Source of the DNA: Campylobacter lari
Lineage (GTDB): Bacteria > Campylobacterota > Campylobacteria > Campylobacterales > Campylobacteraceae
Assembly (NCBI RefSeq): GCF_900638335.1
Contig: NZ_LR134508.1
Span: 310,001 to 374,000, forward strand
Direction of reading: 5' to 3'
Length of the DNA: 64,000 bases
This document shows positions 17,590 to 26,019 of the stretch, one piece after another (position 1 is the first letter of the stretch; every line of letters starts with the position of its first letter). The position numbers and the translations under genes are program-made. The notes beneath the pieces were generated by a model. That model was not told where the DNA came from. It worked only from the letters and a program-made list of their open reading frames with translations, and did not search any database.

Positions 17590-19092
17590 TCATTTAATCT
17601 TCTCTAAGTTTTTTAAGATAGTTTCGCTTAGCTCTTGCTCGGTTTTGATTTGGGATTTTAGCTTGGTTAAAAGCTCGATAAATCTAGTATCAAAATCAAA
17701 CTCATCATCACTATCAGCAAGCCCCACATAACGCCCTGGAGTAAGCACATAAGAAAGCTCTCTTATCTCATCTATGCTAGTGCTTTTACAAAAGCCTTTT
17801 ATGTCTTCATAATCGGTGCCGTTTTTCCATGCTTTATAAGTGTTTGCGATTTGGTTTATGTCGTCTTTGTTTAGGGTTTTGTTGCGTCTATTTATCATAG
17901 TTCCTAAATCTCTTGCATCTATAAAAAGCGTCTTTTTAGCTGTGTTTGGTAGCTTTTGGCGTCTTATAAACCAAAGTGATGCAGGGATACCTGTGTTTAA
18001 AAACAGCTTTGCGGGTAGATTTACTATACAATCTATCAAATCATCTTCAATGAGAGCTTTTCTAATGGCTGCTTCATTTGTGGTATTACTTGTAAGTGCA
18101 CCTTTAGCTAGGACAAATCCCGCTACACCGCCGTTTGGCGATAGATGATATAAAAAGTGTTGTATCCAAGCGTAGTTGGCGTTGCTTGCTGGTGGGACGC
18201 CGTATTTCCATCTGCCGTCTTTTTCTAGTAGTTCGCCACTCCAATCTGAGTCATTAAATGGCGGGTTAGCTATGATAAAATCAGCTTTTAGGTCTTTGTG
18301 GGCGTCGTTTAAAAATGAGCCTTCGTTGTTCCATATCACTTGCGAGCTTTCAATTTTTCTTATGGCTAGGTTCATTTTGGCGAGTTTATAGGTGGTCTGG
18401 TTTGACTCTTGACCATAGATTGAGATATCATCTAGTCTGCCTTGGCGAGATTTTACGAACTCTTCGCTTTGGACAAACATACCGCCACTTCCACAACAAG
18501 GGTCAAACACCCTGCCTTTGTATGGCTCAAGCATGGCTACTAAAAGCTCTACGACGCATTTTGGAGTGTAGAATTGTCCGCCTTGTTTGCCTTCAGCTAG
18601 GGCAAACTCACCTAAAAAATACTCAAATACATGACCTAAAACATCAGCGCTTTTACCGGTATCAAAAGCGATATTGCCTATTAGGTCTATAAGTTCGCCT
18701 AAGCATTTGCTATCTAGGTTGTCTTTAGCATAGACTTTTGGCAAAACTCCTTTTAGAGTATCATTGTGTGTTTCTATCTCGTCCATTGCTTCATCTAGCA
18801 TTTTGCCTATTTTGGGATTTTTGGCGTTGTTTCTTAGGTAGGTGTAGCGGGATTTTTCTGGAACAAAGAAGATATTGTCAGCTAGGTATTCGTCTTCATC
18901 TTCTGGGTCAGCTCCTTCGGATTGTTCTTCGAGTAATTCTTCGTATTTTTGCATAAAACTATCACTAATGTAGCGTAAAAATATAAGCCCTAGAACTATG
19001 TGTTTATACTCTGCTGCATCGATGTTTTTGCGTAGTTTATCGGCACTTTTCCATAATACATCTTCTAGTTTTACCTCTATTTTCTTTGCCAT
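17590..19092 (-). CDS. hsdM: Type I restriction-modification DNA methyltransferase subunit
   Basis: This 500-residue N6-adenine methyltransferase carries SAM motif I as VFDPCCGSGGMFVQ (about 200) and catalytic motif IV as IANPPFND (about 274), after the helical HsdM N-terminal domain (EDVLWKSADKLRKNIDAAEYKHIVLGLIFLRYIS). I start it at the ATG at 19092 (MAKKIEVKLED), which has AAGGA at the right spacing; an upstream ATG would add eight Lys/Arg-rich residues without an obvious ribosome site. It is first in the operon with hsdS, rloC and hsdR. Like hsdR it looks slightly richer in G+C than rloC and hsdS. Confidence 0.95.
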   Translation of the reverse strand: MAKKIEVKLEDVLWKSADKLRKNIDAAEYKHIVLGLIFLRYISDSFMQKYEELLEEQSEGADPEDEDEYLADNIFFVPEKSRYTYLRNNAKNPKIGKMLDEAMDEIETHNDTLKGVLPKVYAKDNLDSKCLGELIDLIGNIAFDTGKSADVLGHVFEYFLGEFALAEGKQGGQFYTPKCVVELLVAMLEPYKGRVFDPCCGSGGMFVQSEEFVKSRQGRLDDISIYGQESNQTTYKLAKMNLAIRKIESSQVIWNNEGSFLNDAHKDLKADFIIANPPFNDSDWSGELLEKDGRWKYGVPPASNANYAWIQHFLYHLSPNGGVAGFVLAKGALTSNTTNEAAIRKALIEDDLIDCIVNLPAKLFLNTGIPASLWFIRRQKLPNTAKKTLFIDARDLGTMINRRNKTLNKDDINQIANTYKAWKNGTDYEDIKGFCKSTSIDEIRELSYVLTPGRYVGLADSDDEFDFDTRFIELLTKLKSQIKTEQELSETILKNLEKIK

Positions 19093-19276
19093 TTTTTTCC
19101 TTGATTTTGTCTTCAAAAATTTTTAATTAAGTATAACAAAAAAGCCTTATATTTACCTATTTTTAAATAAATTTGTAAATAGTTTAAATTTTATTAAGTT
19201 ATTTAATTTCTTGATTAGAATATTTTGTTTTTATAAAATATTTTTTTGAGCTATTGTAAATATTAGTTACCAACAT

Positions 19277-19308
19277 AAGTGCTTTTTGAAAAAATTCAAA
19301 AAGCACTT
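19277..19308 (-). terminator. Hairpin after moeA
   Basis: AAGTGCTTTTTGAA and TTCAAAAAGCACTT form a perfect 14-bp stem with an AAAA loop, 2 bases beyond the moeA stop. No U-run follows on the minus strand beyond the T-rich arm, so strength is uncertain. It separates the cueO-moa operon from hsdM. Confidence 0.65.
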
Positions 19309-19310
19309 GT

Positions 19311-20492
19311 TTAAGGCGTAAAAATTATATCAACCAAATCATTTTCTCTTATATCATCATGTGCTATCATTAATGCAGCTTTGTGGTTAAGGTTGTTGAT
19401 GATGGCACTTGAACCTTGTTTTTTGCCTTTTAAATTGGCATAAATTTTTCCATCTTTAAATTCTACATTACAAGCTACAAATTCTAAATGCGGACTTTTT
19501 TTCTTATAATCAGTATTTGCAAATGCCTTAAATACATAGTCTTTTTCTTGTAAAAGCCAAGCATTTAAAAGTTCTCTTACATATAAATTAAACATCACCA
19601 TAGCCGAGTATGGAAAACCCGGTAGAGCAAAGATGAATTTATCTTCAAATTTGGCTATTTTGATGTGTTTACCAGGCTTTACATCGACTTTGTCTATGAT
19701 GACTTCATACTCTTTAACAGCTTGCTTTAAAAAGTCAAAATCCCCCATGGAAACTCCACCAGTGGTAACTAAAATATCACACGCATTAAGTGCTTGTTTT
19801 AAAACACTTGGAGTTTTTTGCATATCATCTTTTAAAAGTGGAAAAATTCTAGCTTCAGCACCAAGTTTTTTTGCCATATTAGCTATAGCTACATGGTTTG
19901 ATGAGCGAATTTGTGCAGGGTGTTCTAAGCTTTCGCCTAAGTCTTTGATCTCACTTCCACTACTTAGCACGCCTATGATAGGTTTAGCAAAAACGCAAAT
20001 ATGAAAGTATCCAAGCTCGGCTAAAAGTGCTATCTCGCTATAGCCTAGCTTTGTACCTTTAGTGAGTAAAATTTCACCTTTAGTGTAGCTCTCGCCCACC
20101 TTTCTTACAGCAAAGCCTTGTGGAACTTTTTCTTTTACATAAACTATACCTTCTTTAACTTCAACTTTTTCCACAGGTACTAAGGTATCACAACCCTCAC
20201 TCATTAAAGAGCCTGTAAAGGTTTTAACACATTCTTTATTTTGTATTTTAAAGCTTGGAAAAACTCCTGCAGGCACTTCGCCTATGATAGACAAAGGCTC
20301 ATCTTGCTCGCTAAATTTGATCGCATAGCCATCCATAGAGGCTGTGGGAAATTGAGGGTTGTTAGTAGAAGCTTTGATGTCTATGGCTAAAATTCTATCT
20401 AAGCACTGTGTTAAGGCGATGTTTTCTATTTTTTCATATGTTTGTATGTGTGAATGAAGTATGTCTAAACTTTGGCTATAAGAAGTTAGCAT
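19311..20492 (-). CDS. moeA: Molybdopterin molybdenumtransferase
   Basis: This 393-residue MoeA inserts molybdenum (or tungsten) into adenylated molybdopterin, the last step before the cofactor is used by enzymes such as the FdhA encoded 6 kb away. Visible family features are FPTASMDGYAIKF near residue 46, FTGSLMSEGCDTLVPVE near 91, VLSSGSEIKDLGE near 174, VTTGGVSMGDFDFLK near 243 and ALPGFPYSAMVMF near 293. It follows moaE after one base and ends the cueO-moaD-moaE-moeA operon. In C. jejuni the neighbouring genes on this side are the cas genes and CRISPR; here it is the restriction cassette. Confidence 0.93.
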   Translation of the reverse strand: MLTSYSQSLDILHSHIQTYEKIENIALTQCLDRILAIDIKASTNNPQFPTASMDGYAIKFSEQDEPLSIIGEVPAGVFPSFKIQNKECVKTFTGSLMSEGCDTLVPVEKVEVKEGIVYVKEKVPQGFAVRKVGESYTKGEILLTKGTKLGYSEIALLAELGYFHICVFAKPIIGVLSSGSEIKDLGESLEHPAQIRSSNHVAIANMAKKLGAEARIFPLLKDDMQKTPSVLKQALNACDILVTTGGVSMGDFDFLKQAVKEYEVIIDKVDVKPGKHIKIAKFEDKFIFALPGFPYSAMVMFNLYVRELLNAWLLQEKDYVFKAFANTDYKKKSPHLEFVACNVEFKDGKIYANLKGKKQGSSAIINNLNHKAALMIAHDDIRENDLVDIIFTP

Positions 20493-20493
20493 T

Positions 20494-20940
20494 TTAGTCC
20501 TTAGCGCTTAAAATTCCTGCTCCTTGAAGTTTCAAAGAGCGTTCTTTGGCATAAATTTTTTCGCCATTAATGATATCATATTTCCATATAGGCGCACTTG
20601 CTTTAAAATCTTCTACAAAATCATTAATTAGCTTAAGTCCTAATTTTCTTTGCTTGCTTAAAACCCCAGCAAAATAAGAACTCTCATGCACCTTAACCTC
20701 ACCAATAGAGTGAGCAAACATCAAACTTACATTTTCATTCGCAAGTTTTTGACACCATTTTTCAAACCAAGTTTTTAACAAAGGTTCATATATATCAAAA
20801 CTCAAAGCCTCAATCTCATCTTCAGCCCTCACTATACCACAAAATGTGATCAAAGCTCCGCAGTTTTTATCTTTAGCATATTTATACCATCTAGCATAAA
20901 TGCTAGGAATTTCTAAGGCTCCTTGGTATAATTCAAACAT
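20494..20940 (-). CDS. moaE: Molybdopterin synthase catalytic subunit
   Basis: This 148-residue large subunit of molybdopterin synthase takes sulfur from the MoaD C-terminal thiocarboxylate and adds it to precursor Z (cPMP). Typical features are the early GALITFCGIVRAEDE block, the central YEPLLKTWFEKWCQKL helix, the HSIGEVKVHESSYFAGVLSKQRK active-site region with a catalytic lysine, and the C-terminal APIWKYDIINGEKIYA strand. It sits 3 bases after moaD, as expected for subunits needed in equal amount. Confidence 0.92.
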   Translation of the reverse strand: MFELYQGALEIPSIYARWYKYAKDKNCGALITFCGIVRAEDEIEALSFDIYEPLLKTWFEKWCQKLANENVSLMFAHSIGEVKVHESSYFAGVLSKQRKLGLKLINDFVEDFKASAPIWKYDIINGEKIYAKERSLKLQGAGILSAKD

Positions 20941-20943
20941 AAC

Positions 20944-21165
20944 TCATCCTCCACAAACCGGTGGAAGTAGGCAGATTTTATCCCCATCTTTTAAGGTGGT
21001 TTCATCATCAAAAACCATTTCATCATTTAAAGCAACCGCACAAAGCTCAAGCCATTCTTTTAAGCTTTCATCTTGCCCTAAAATTGCTTTTAATTCTTTA
21101 AGATTGCTTATGTTTAGTTCTAAGCTTTCTTTGTCAATTGGCCCTAGAAATTCGACTTTTACCAT
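20944..21165 (-). CDS. moaD: Molybdopterin synthase sulfur-carrier subunit
   Basis: This 73-residue ubiquitin-fold protein ends in Gly-Gly (PPVCGG), the hallmark of MoaD, whose last glycine is adenylated and converted to a thiocarboxylate. The DETTLKDGDKICLLPPV stretch is the last strand pair of the fold. It lies 10 bases after cueO and 3 bases before moaE. Confidence 0.92.
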   Translation of the reverse strand: MVKVEFLGPIDKESLELNISNLKELKAILGQDESLKEWLELCAVALNDEMVFDDETTLKDGDKICLLPPVCGG

Positions 21166-21175
21166 TTTTTTACCT

Positions 21176-22726
21176 TTATTCTTTGATTTCTAAAATTCCC
21201 ATCATTCCAAGATCTTCATGCTCTAAAATATGGCAGTGAAACATTCTAATACCGGTAAATTTCTGACTCATTCTAAGTCTTAATTCTTCCCCAGGTCTTA
21301 CATTAATCGTATCTTGCAATGCTCTGAATTTTGCTTTTGTTATTTTACCCTTAAATTTAGAAGAAATGAGTTCAAATTGTGTTCCGTGTATATGGAAAGG
21401 ATGATCCATGTGCGATTTGTTTTTTACTACCCATTCTTCTACCTCATTTAATTTTGAGGTTAAATCCGTTCTATTCATATCAAATGTTTTACCATTGATT
21501 AAAAACATAGAGGCAAGGCTTTTTTTGATTTCTTCTTCACTTTTTTTACTAATACCATGCATTTGCATATGATCTTCACTCATAATCACTTCTTTAAAGT
21601 TTGTAGCTTCTTTTAAAGGTGGAAATTCGCGTAATTTCTCCGGTATGTTTTCTATAGTTTTTTCTACTTTAAGATCAGCTAACATAAGAGTGTAAGGTTC
21701 TTCTTTAACAAGCATTTTATCGCGGTCGTAATAAATACTCTCAAGTTTAAAATCACCTTTATTTGCTTTGATTAATACTTCTACTCTTGAAGCAGGACTT
21801 AAAAATAACTCATCTAATTCAACACCTTTTTCTATAAGCCCTCCATCAGTTCCTACTAAAATAAATTTAGCACCTTTAATGCGTAAATTTAAATATCTTG
21901 CCGCACAAAAATTATAAATACGAATTCTTTGAGCTTTGTCAAGTGTTATTTTTGGCTTTAATTGTCCATTGATAAGAACTAAATTTCCTTCTCTGCCATT
22001 GAGCCAATCAAATAAATTATTATCAGGAATTTGTGCATTTTCATCTAAACGCAAATCACTAATCACCCAATCTTGCTCTTGTAAATGCGACAACGCATCT
22101 TTTTTAGCTTTTACTACAAATACCCCTGCTAAGCCTTTATAAACTTGCTTTGCTGTGGTGTAGTGTGGATGTGGATGTGGATGATACCAGTAAGTTCCTG
22201 CTGAATTTTCTCCAAGTTTAAAGCGATAAATTCTTTCTCTACCAGGCATGATAGGATCGTGTGGGTTGCCATCTTGTTCAGGTGGTATGTCAAGTCCATG
22301 CCAGTGGATTGTAGTTGGCTCTTTTAAACTATTTTTTACTAAAATTTCAACTGTATCACCTTCATAAACTTCTATTTTAGGTCCAGGTATAGAGCCATTG
22401 TAAGTAAAGCATTTTGTTTTTTTACCTTTAACAAATTCTATTTGACTTTCTTTGATTTCTATACTTGATCTAAAGAAATTTTTCTTTGTACTTGTGTTTT
22501 TTAGAAGTTTTAAATTTGTTAATGTTTGTCCGCTAGGAAAGTTTTTTTCATCGAGTAGTTTAATGTTTGGATTTTCTAGTTTGATAAAAGAAGTATCGAT
22601 TTCTTTTACTTCTTTTTGTGTATGTTTTGAGTGCATATTGTGATGAGAATGATCTCCCATTGCATAAGCACTGCTAATACTTGCTAAACCTAAAGCATTA
22701 AATTTTAAAAATAACCTTCTATCCAT
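21176..22726 (-). CDS. cueO: Periplasmic multicopper oxidase, CueO type
   Basis: This 516-residue multicopper oxidase carries a Tat signal (MDRRLFLKFNALGLASISSAYA). The four copper-binding motifs are HWHG (about 142), HPHPH (about 182), HPFHIHG (about 443) and HCHILEHEDLGMMG (about 496), giving the type 1 copper and trinuclear cluster ligands. It oxidises Cu(I) in the periplasm and protects against copper, as shown for C. jejuni Cj1516. It has a His/Met-containing stretch after the signal (GDHSHHNMHSKH) and another near 377 (MSEDHMQMHG) that may bind copper. It heads an operon with moaD, moaE and moeA; molybdopterin enzymes and copper detoxification have no obvious functional link. Confidence 0.93.
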   Translation of the reverse strand: MDRRLFLKFNALGLASISSAYAMGDHSHHNMHSKHTQKEVKEIDTSFIKLENPNIKLLDEKNFPSGQTLTNLKLLKNTSTKKNFFRSSIEIKESQIEFVKGKKTKCFTYNGSIPGPKIEVYEGDTVEILVKNSLKEPTTIHWHGLDIPPEQDGNPHDPIMPGRERIYRFKLGENSAGTYWYHPHPHPHYTTAKQVYKGLAGVFVVKAKKDALSHLQEQDWVISDLRLDENAQIPDNNLFDWLNGREGNLVLINGQLKPKITLDKAQRIRIYNFCAARYLNLRIKGAKFILVGTDGGLIEKGVELDELFLSPASRVEVLIKANKGDFKLESIYYDRDKMLVKEEPYTLMLADLKVEKTIENIPEKLREFPPLKEATNFKEVIMSEDHMQMHGISKKSEEEIKKSLASMFLINGKTFDMNRTDLTSKLNEVEEWVVKNKSHMDHPFHIHGTQFELISSKFKGKITKAKFRALQDTINVRPGEELRLRMSQKFTGIRMFHCHILEHEDLGMMGILEIKE

Positions 22727-22765
22727 TAAATTTTTACTCCTAAATTAATTTTGATTTAGATTTTG

Positions 22766-22771
22766 ATTATA
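22766..22771 (-). promoter_or_regulatory. cueO operon -10 box
   Basis: On the minus strand TATAAT at this position lies 39 bases before the cueO ATG, giving a predicted RNA start near 22758. A TTTGATT direct repeat follows in the leader. No copper-regulator site could be recognised by eye. Confidence 0.5.
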
Positions 22772-22811
22772 GCTATTATTTGATTAATGATTGTAAATTA
22801 TAAAAACAAGA

Positions 22812-22817
22812 TATAAT
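22812..22817 (+). promoter_or_regulatory. nspC -10 box
   Basis: GATATAATTTT contains a perfect TATAAT 53 bases before the nspC ATG, with T-rich periodic sequence upstream in place of a -35, as is usual for the Campylobacter housekeeping sigma factor. It is divergent from the cueO promoter. Confidence 0.5.
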
Positions 22818-22870
22818 TTTAATATGATTTGTTATACAAGTGGTTTTAAATCAAAAATTAAGGATAAATA

Positions 22871-24034
22871 ATGCTAATTAAAAATCATTTAGATAAAGAC
22901 TTTCAAACCCCTGCTTATATTTTAGAAGAAGATAAACTTAGAAAAAATTGTGAGCTTTTGGCTAAAGTGAGCGAGCAAAGTGGAGCAAAAGTTTTGCTTG
23001 CGCTAAAGGGTTTTGCTTTTTCAGGTGCTATGGATATAGTTGGTGAGTATTTATCAGGCTGTACTTGTAGCGGGCTTTGGGAAGCTAAATTTGCAAAAGA
23101 ATATATGGATAAAGAAATTCATACTTTTTCACCTGCTTTTAAAGAGGATGAAATAGATGAAATCATAGATCTTTCACATCATATAGTATTTAACTCTTTT
23201 AATCAGTTTAAAAAATTTAAAGATAAAGCAAGTAAAAAGTCTCTTGGTTTGCGTTGTAATCCAGAGCTTTCAGTAGCTCCAAAAGAACTTTATAATCCTT
23301 GTGGTAGATTTTCAAGACTAGGAATTCGTGCGATTGATTTTGAAAATGAAGATTTAAGTGTCTTAAGTGGGCTTCATTTTCATGCTTTATGTGAAGAAAG
23401 TGCGCATTCTTTAGAGCTTGTGTTAAATGCTTTTGAGGCTAAATTTTCAAAATTTATTAAAAGTATGAAATGGGTTAATTTTGGCGGGGGCCATCACATT
23501 ACAAAAGAAGGTTATGACACGCAAAAACTAATTGATCTTTGTAAAAAATTTAGCGATAAATACGGCGTACAAGTGTATCTTGAGCCAGGTGAGGCTGTGG
23601 GTTGGCAGTGCGGGACTTTAGTTGCAAGTGTGATAGACATAGTAGAAAATGAGAAAAAAATAGCTATTTTAGATACTTCAAGTGAAGCTCATATGCCAGA
23701 TACTATCATAATGCCTTACACAAGTGAGGTTTTAAATGCTAGAATTTTATCAAGTCGTGATGGGGAAAAATATAGCGAGTTAAAAGAAGATGAATTTGCT
23801 TATTTACTTGGTGGTAATACTTGCTTAGCAGGGGATATCATGGGTGAGTATGCTTTTAATCAAGAATTAAAAATAGGACAAAAAATAGTATTTTTAGATC
23901 AAATTCATTATTCTATAGTCAAAAATACTACTTTTAATGGAGTAAGACTTCCAAATTTAATGTTCTTGGATAAGGATGAAAATCTATCTATGGTTAGAGA
24001 ATTTGGTTATGAAAATTATTCAAAAAGAAACTAA
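22871..24034 (+). CDS. nspC: Carboxynorspermidine/carboxyspermidine decarboxylase
   Basis: This 387-residue PLP enzyme of the fold III (alanine-racemase/DAPDC-like) group performs the last step of spermidine synthesis in Campylobacter, which lacks S-adenosylmethionine decarboxylase. The PLP lysine is K46 in LLALKGFA. Other landmarks are CGRFSRLG, HFHALCEES, FGGGHHITKEGYD, LEPGEAVGW and the active-site Cys/Asp loop CLAGDIMGEY. Its C. jejuni homologue is Cj1515c, and the following FDH genes keep it in the expected neighbourhood. Confidence 0.93.
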   Translation: MLIKNHLDKDFQTPAYILEEDKLRKNCELLAKVSEQSGAKVLLALKGFAFSGAMDIVGEYLSGCTCSGLWEAKFAKEYMDKEIHTFSPAFKEDEIDEIIDLSHHIVFNSFNQFKKFKDKASKKSLGLRCNPELSVAPKELYNPCGRFSRLGIRAIDFENEDLSVLSGLHFHALCEESAHSLELVLNAFEAKFSKFIKSMKWVNFGGGHHITKEGYDTQKLIDLCKKFSDKYGVQVYLEPGEAVGWQCGTLVASVIDIVENEKKIAILDTSSEAHMPDTIIMPYTSEVLNARILSSRDGEKYSELKEDEFAYLLGGNTCLAGDIMGEYAFNQELKIGQKIVFLDQIHYSIVKNTTFNGVRLPNLMFLDKDENLSMVREFGYENYSKRN

Positions 24035-24129
24035 AAATTGAGTTTTTTTGTAGTTTTTTGCAAATTTATGTTTTTTAAATAAAACTTTTTTTAAAATAAA
24101 AATGGAAACTGAAAATTAACAAAACTACA

Positions 24130-24149
24130 ACGCTAAGCTTTTCTAGCGT
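24130..24149 (+). promoter_or_regulatory. Small hairpin in the fdhC leader
   Basis: ACGCTA and TAGCGT pair across 8 bases, ending 20 bases before the fdhC ATG. The stem is short, so this is either a weak terminator after nspC or a leader element of fdhC. A ribosome site (AGGAG) follows. Confidence 0.35.
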
Positions 24150-24169
24150 GTAATGTTTAGGAGTAATTT

Positions 24170-25099
24170 ATGCATAGAGTTATACTAGCTTTTTTAGCCT
24201 GTCTTAACTTTCTATTTGCTCAAGAAAATTTTGAAGTTAAAAATACTCAAATTTGGGATGTGCAAAGAGTGATGAATATAGAAAGTTATCAAAATTTTGG
24301 TGCTTTGTGGACTAAACTACAAGGTGAGTATATTGCAAGTGCTGTTTTGATTATACTTATAGTGGTTATTTCAGCTTTTGCTTTGCATTATATGGTTATA
24401 GGTCCAAAGAAATTTTCTCATGATGGTAAGAAAATTTATGCTTTTTCGGTATTTGAAAGATTGTTTCATTTTGTAGCGGCAATTTCTTGGATTATCCTTG
24501 TACCGACCGGACTTATTATGATTTTTGGATCATACTTTGGTGGTGGATTCTTTGTAAGAATGTGTAAAAACTTACATGGTATTGCTACTATTTTATTTAT
24601 CATTTCTATTATTCCTATGCTTTTGTGTTGGATTAAAAGAATGCTTCCTGCAAGCTATGATTTAAGATGGATGATGATAGTAGGTGGATATTTAAGCAAA
24701 GAGAAAAAGCCTGTGCCTGCGGGTAAGTTTAACTTTGGTCAAAAATCTTGGTATTATATAGCTGTTTTTGGTGGATTTTTGATGATAATCACCGGAGCGT
24801 TTATGTTTTTCCTTGATTTTAATTCTACTTCTTTACAGTCTATTTTTGGAATTTCTCATATAGATATTTTAAGAGCTTCAGCTATCATCCATAATATTTT
24901 GGGTATTTTATGTGCAGTATTTTTTGCTATTCATATTTATATGGCTGTATTTGCTATTAAAGGAAGTATCCATTCTATGATTAGTGGTTATAAAGAAGAA
25001 GAGGAAGTTTATATTTTACATTCTTATTGGTATAAAGAATTAAGCGATAAAAAACAAATCAATCCATCATTTACTTATGATTCTAAAACAAAATTTTAA
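24170..25099 (+). CDS. fdhC: Formate dehydrogenase cytochrome b subunit
   Basis: This 309-residue membrane di-haem cytochrome b (gamma) subunit takes electrons from FdhAB and reduces menaquinone. It has a cleavable-looking signal (LAFLACLNFLFAQ), then hydrophobic spans near 58-80, 102-125, 140-165, 200-220 and 240-265. Candidate haem histidines are in FERLFHFVAAISW, KNLHGIATILF and ASAIIHNILG...AIHIYM. In C. jejuni fdhC follows fdhB; here it lies upstream of the chaperone and fdhA, split from the catalytic subunits. Confidence 0.9.
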   Translation: MHRVILAFLACLNFLFAQENFEVKNTQIWDVQRVMNIESYQNFGALWTKLQGEYIASAVLIILIVVISAFALHYMVIGPKKFSHDGKKIYAFSVFERLFHFVAAISWIILVPTGLIMIFGSYFGGGFFVRMCKNLHGIATILFIISIIPMLLCWIKRMLPASYDLRWMMIVGGYLSKEKKPVPAGKFNFGQKSWYYIAVFGGFLMIITGAFMFFLDFNSTSLQSIFGISHIDILRASAIIHNILGILCAVFFAIHIYMAVFAIKGSIHSMISGYKEEEEVYILHSYWYKELSDKKQINPSFTYDSKTKF

Positions 25100-25121
25100 A
25101 ATCTCACTTGATTTTTTTAAA

Positions 25122-25159
25122 TTTTCCTTGTTATAATCAAATAAAAATAACAAGGAAAA
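25122..25159 (+). promoter_or_regulatory. RBS-sequestering hairpin overlapping the chaperone promoter
   Basis: TTTTCCTTGTTAT (25122-25134) and its perfect complement (25147-25159) form a 13-bp stem with a 12-base loop. The second arm contains the AAGGA ribosome site of the gene starting at 25163. A TATAAT box at 25132-25137 would start RNA near 25144, after the first arm. RNA from this promoter therefore leaves the ribosome site free, while read-through RNA from fdhC would hide it. Confidence 0.6.
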
Positions 25160-25162
25160 CTA

Positions 25163-25843
25163 ATGATACAAGATATTGATCTTTCGCGTAAATATTTTTA
25201 TGAATTTTTTTCAAAAGCTTTTAATTTTATTGATGAAAAAGAGTTTAAAATTTGGCATGAACAAGTTTTAGTTTTAGCTCAAAGCCCTTTAGATGATAGC
25301 CTAAAACCTGATTTTGAAAAACTTAGTGCATGTGATTTTGCAAGTTTTAAAGAAGAGCAAAATGCTGTATTTTTTGATTTTTCTTATGTGAATGTACCTA
25401 TTAGCGCTTCTTTTTATGATGAGGGTAGAGATGATGGTAAAATGAAACTTCAAGCTTGTGAAATCATTAGAAAAACCAAATTTAGAAAAAAAGAAGATTG
25501 TAGACAAAGCGAAGATGAATTTGGCTTTTTGTTTGCTTTTATGGCAAGTATTATTGAACATGATTTAAAAATCGCACAACAATTATTTCGTTTTGTGATA
25601 AACCCTGTAGTAGATGAGTTTATAGAAAAATTACAAATCCATAAAAACTCAAATTTTTACATTGCTATAGCTAATATTATGAAAGTATTTTTTGCAAATG
25701 AAAGGGCTTATTTAGAAGTACAAGCACCTATAAAAAAAGAAGGTAAAAGTATTGCAGATGAGGCTTTACAAAGACTTCCTTATGAACCAAGACTTCCTAC
25801 CAAATTTAGTAAAACAAATATAGAAGAGCTTAGCAAATTATAA
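25163..25843 (+). CDS. TorD-family chaperone for formate dehydrogenase
   Basis: This 226-residue, mostly helical, soluble protein matches the TorD/DmsD chaperone family in length and in position next to a Tat-exported molybdoenzyme. The second half (QSEDEFGFLFAFMASIIEHDL...FVINPVVDEFIEKLQ...NFYIAIANIMKVFFANERAYL) shows the family pattern of an acidic/hydrophobic EF.F...M..L block followed by a helix bundle. Such chaperones hold the apo-enzyme, bind its Tat signal and delay export until the cofactor is in place. It corresponds to C. jejuni Cj1514c. Its ribosome site is inside a hairpin described separately. Confidence 0.78.
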   Translation: MIQDIDLSRKYFYEFFSKAFNFIDEKEFKIWHEQVLVLAQSPLDDSLKPDFEKLSACDFASFKEEQNAVFFDFSYVNVPISASFYDEGRDDGKMKLQACEIIRKTKFRKKEDCRQSEDEFGFLFAFMASIIEHDLKIAQQLFRFVINPVVDEFIEKLQIHKNSNFYIAIANIMKVFFANERAYLEVQAPIKKEGKSIADEALQRLPYEPRLPTKFSKTNIEELSKL

Positions 25844-25848
25844 AAATT

Positions 25849-25878
25849 AATATGTATTTTGTTACCAAAATACATATT
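25849..25878. repeat. 12-bp inverted repeat after the chaperone gene
   Basis: AATATGTATTTT and AAAATACATATT form a perfect 12-bp stem around GTTACC, starting 5 bases after the stop. No T-run follows, so it is either a weak terminator or an operator for the fdh promoter 65 bases downstream. Confidence 0.55.
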
Positions 25879-25942
25879 ATCAAAATCATCTTTTTATGAA
25901 AATAGAAATTAAATAAAATCTTAAGTGAAAATATGCAAAAGT

Positions 25943-25983
25943 TATAATGTTTAAGTGTGTAAATACTTTAAAAATAAGTATTT
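25943..25983 (+). promoter_or_regulatory. fdh operon promoter and leader inverted repeat
   Basis: GTTATAATG holds a TATAAT box (25943-25948), predicting an RNA start near 25955. The leader then contains AAATACTT and AAGTATTT (25961-25983), an 8-bp inverted repeat with a 7-base spacer, a possible operator or leader hairpin. Confidence 0.5.
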
Positions 25984-26019
25984 ATAGTTATTCTTTACTT
26001 TTATTTCAAAGGAGAGAAC

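Noticed and set aside
17372-17593. 73-residue minus-strand ORF between hsdM and hsdS with an ATGA overlap
   Set aside because: The overlap is attractive, but the translation is a low-complexity Ser/Leu/Lys string and its repeats are explained by the direct repeat. The opposite strand gives the more protein-like peptide.
19093-19310. CRISPR array beside moeA, as in C. jejuni
   Set aside because: The gap after moeA has only one long hairpin and no regularly spaced direct repeats; no cas genes are present in the window.
24170-25099. DFNST in FdhC as an N-glycosylation site
   Set aside because: It fits the sequon but lies at the end of a membrane span, where the glycosyltransferase is unlikely to reach it.
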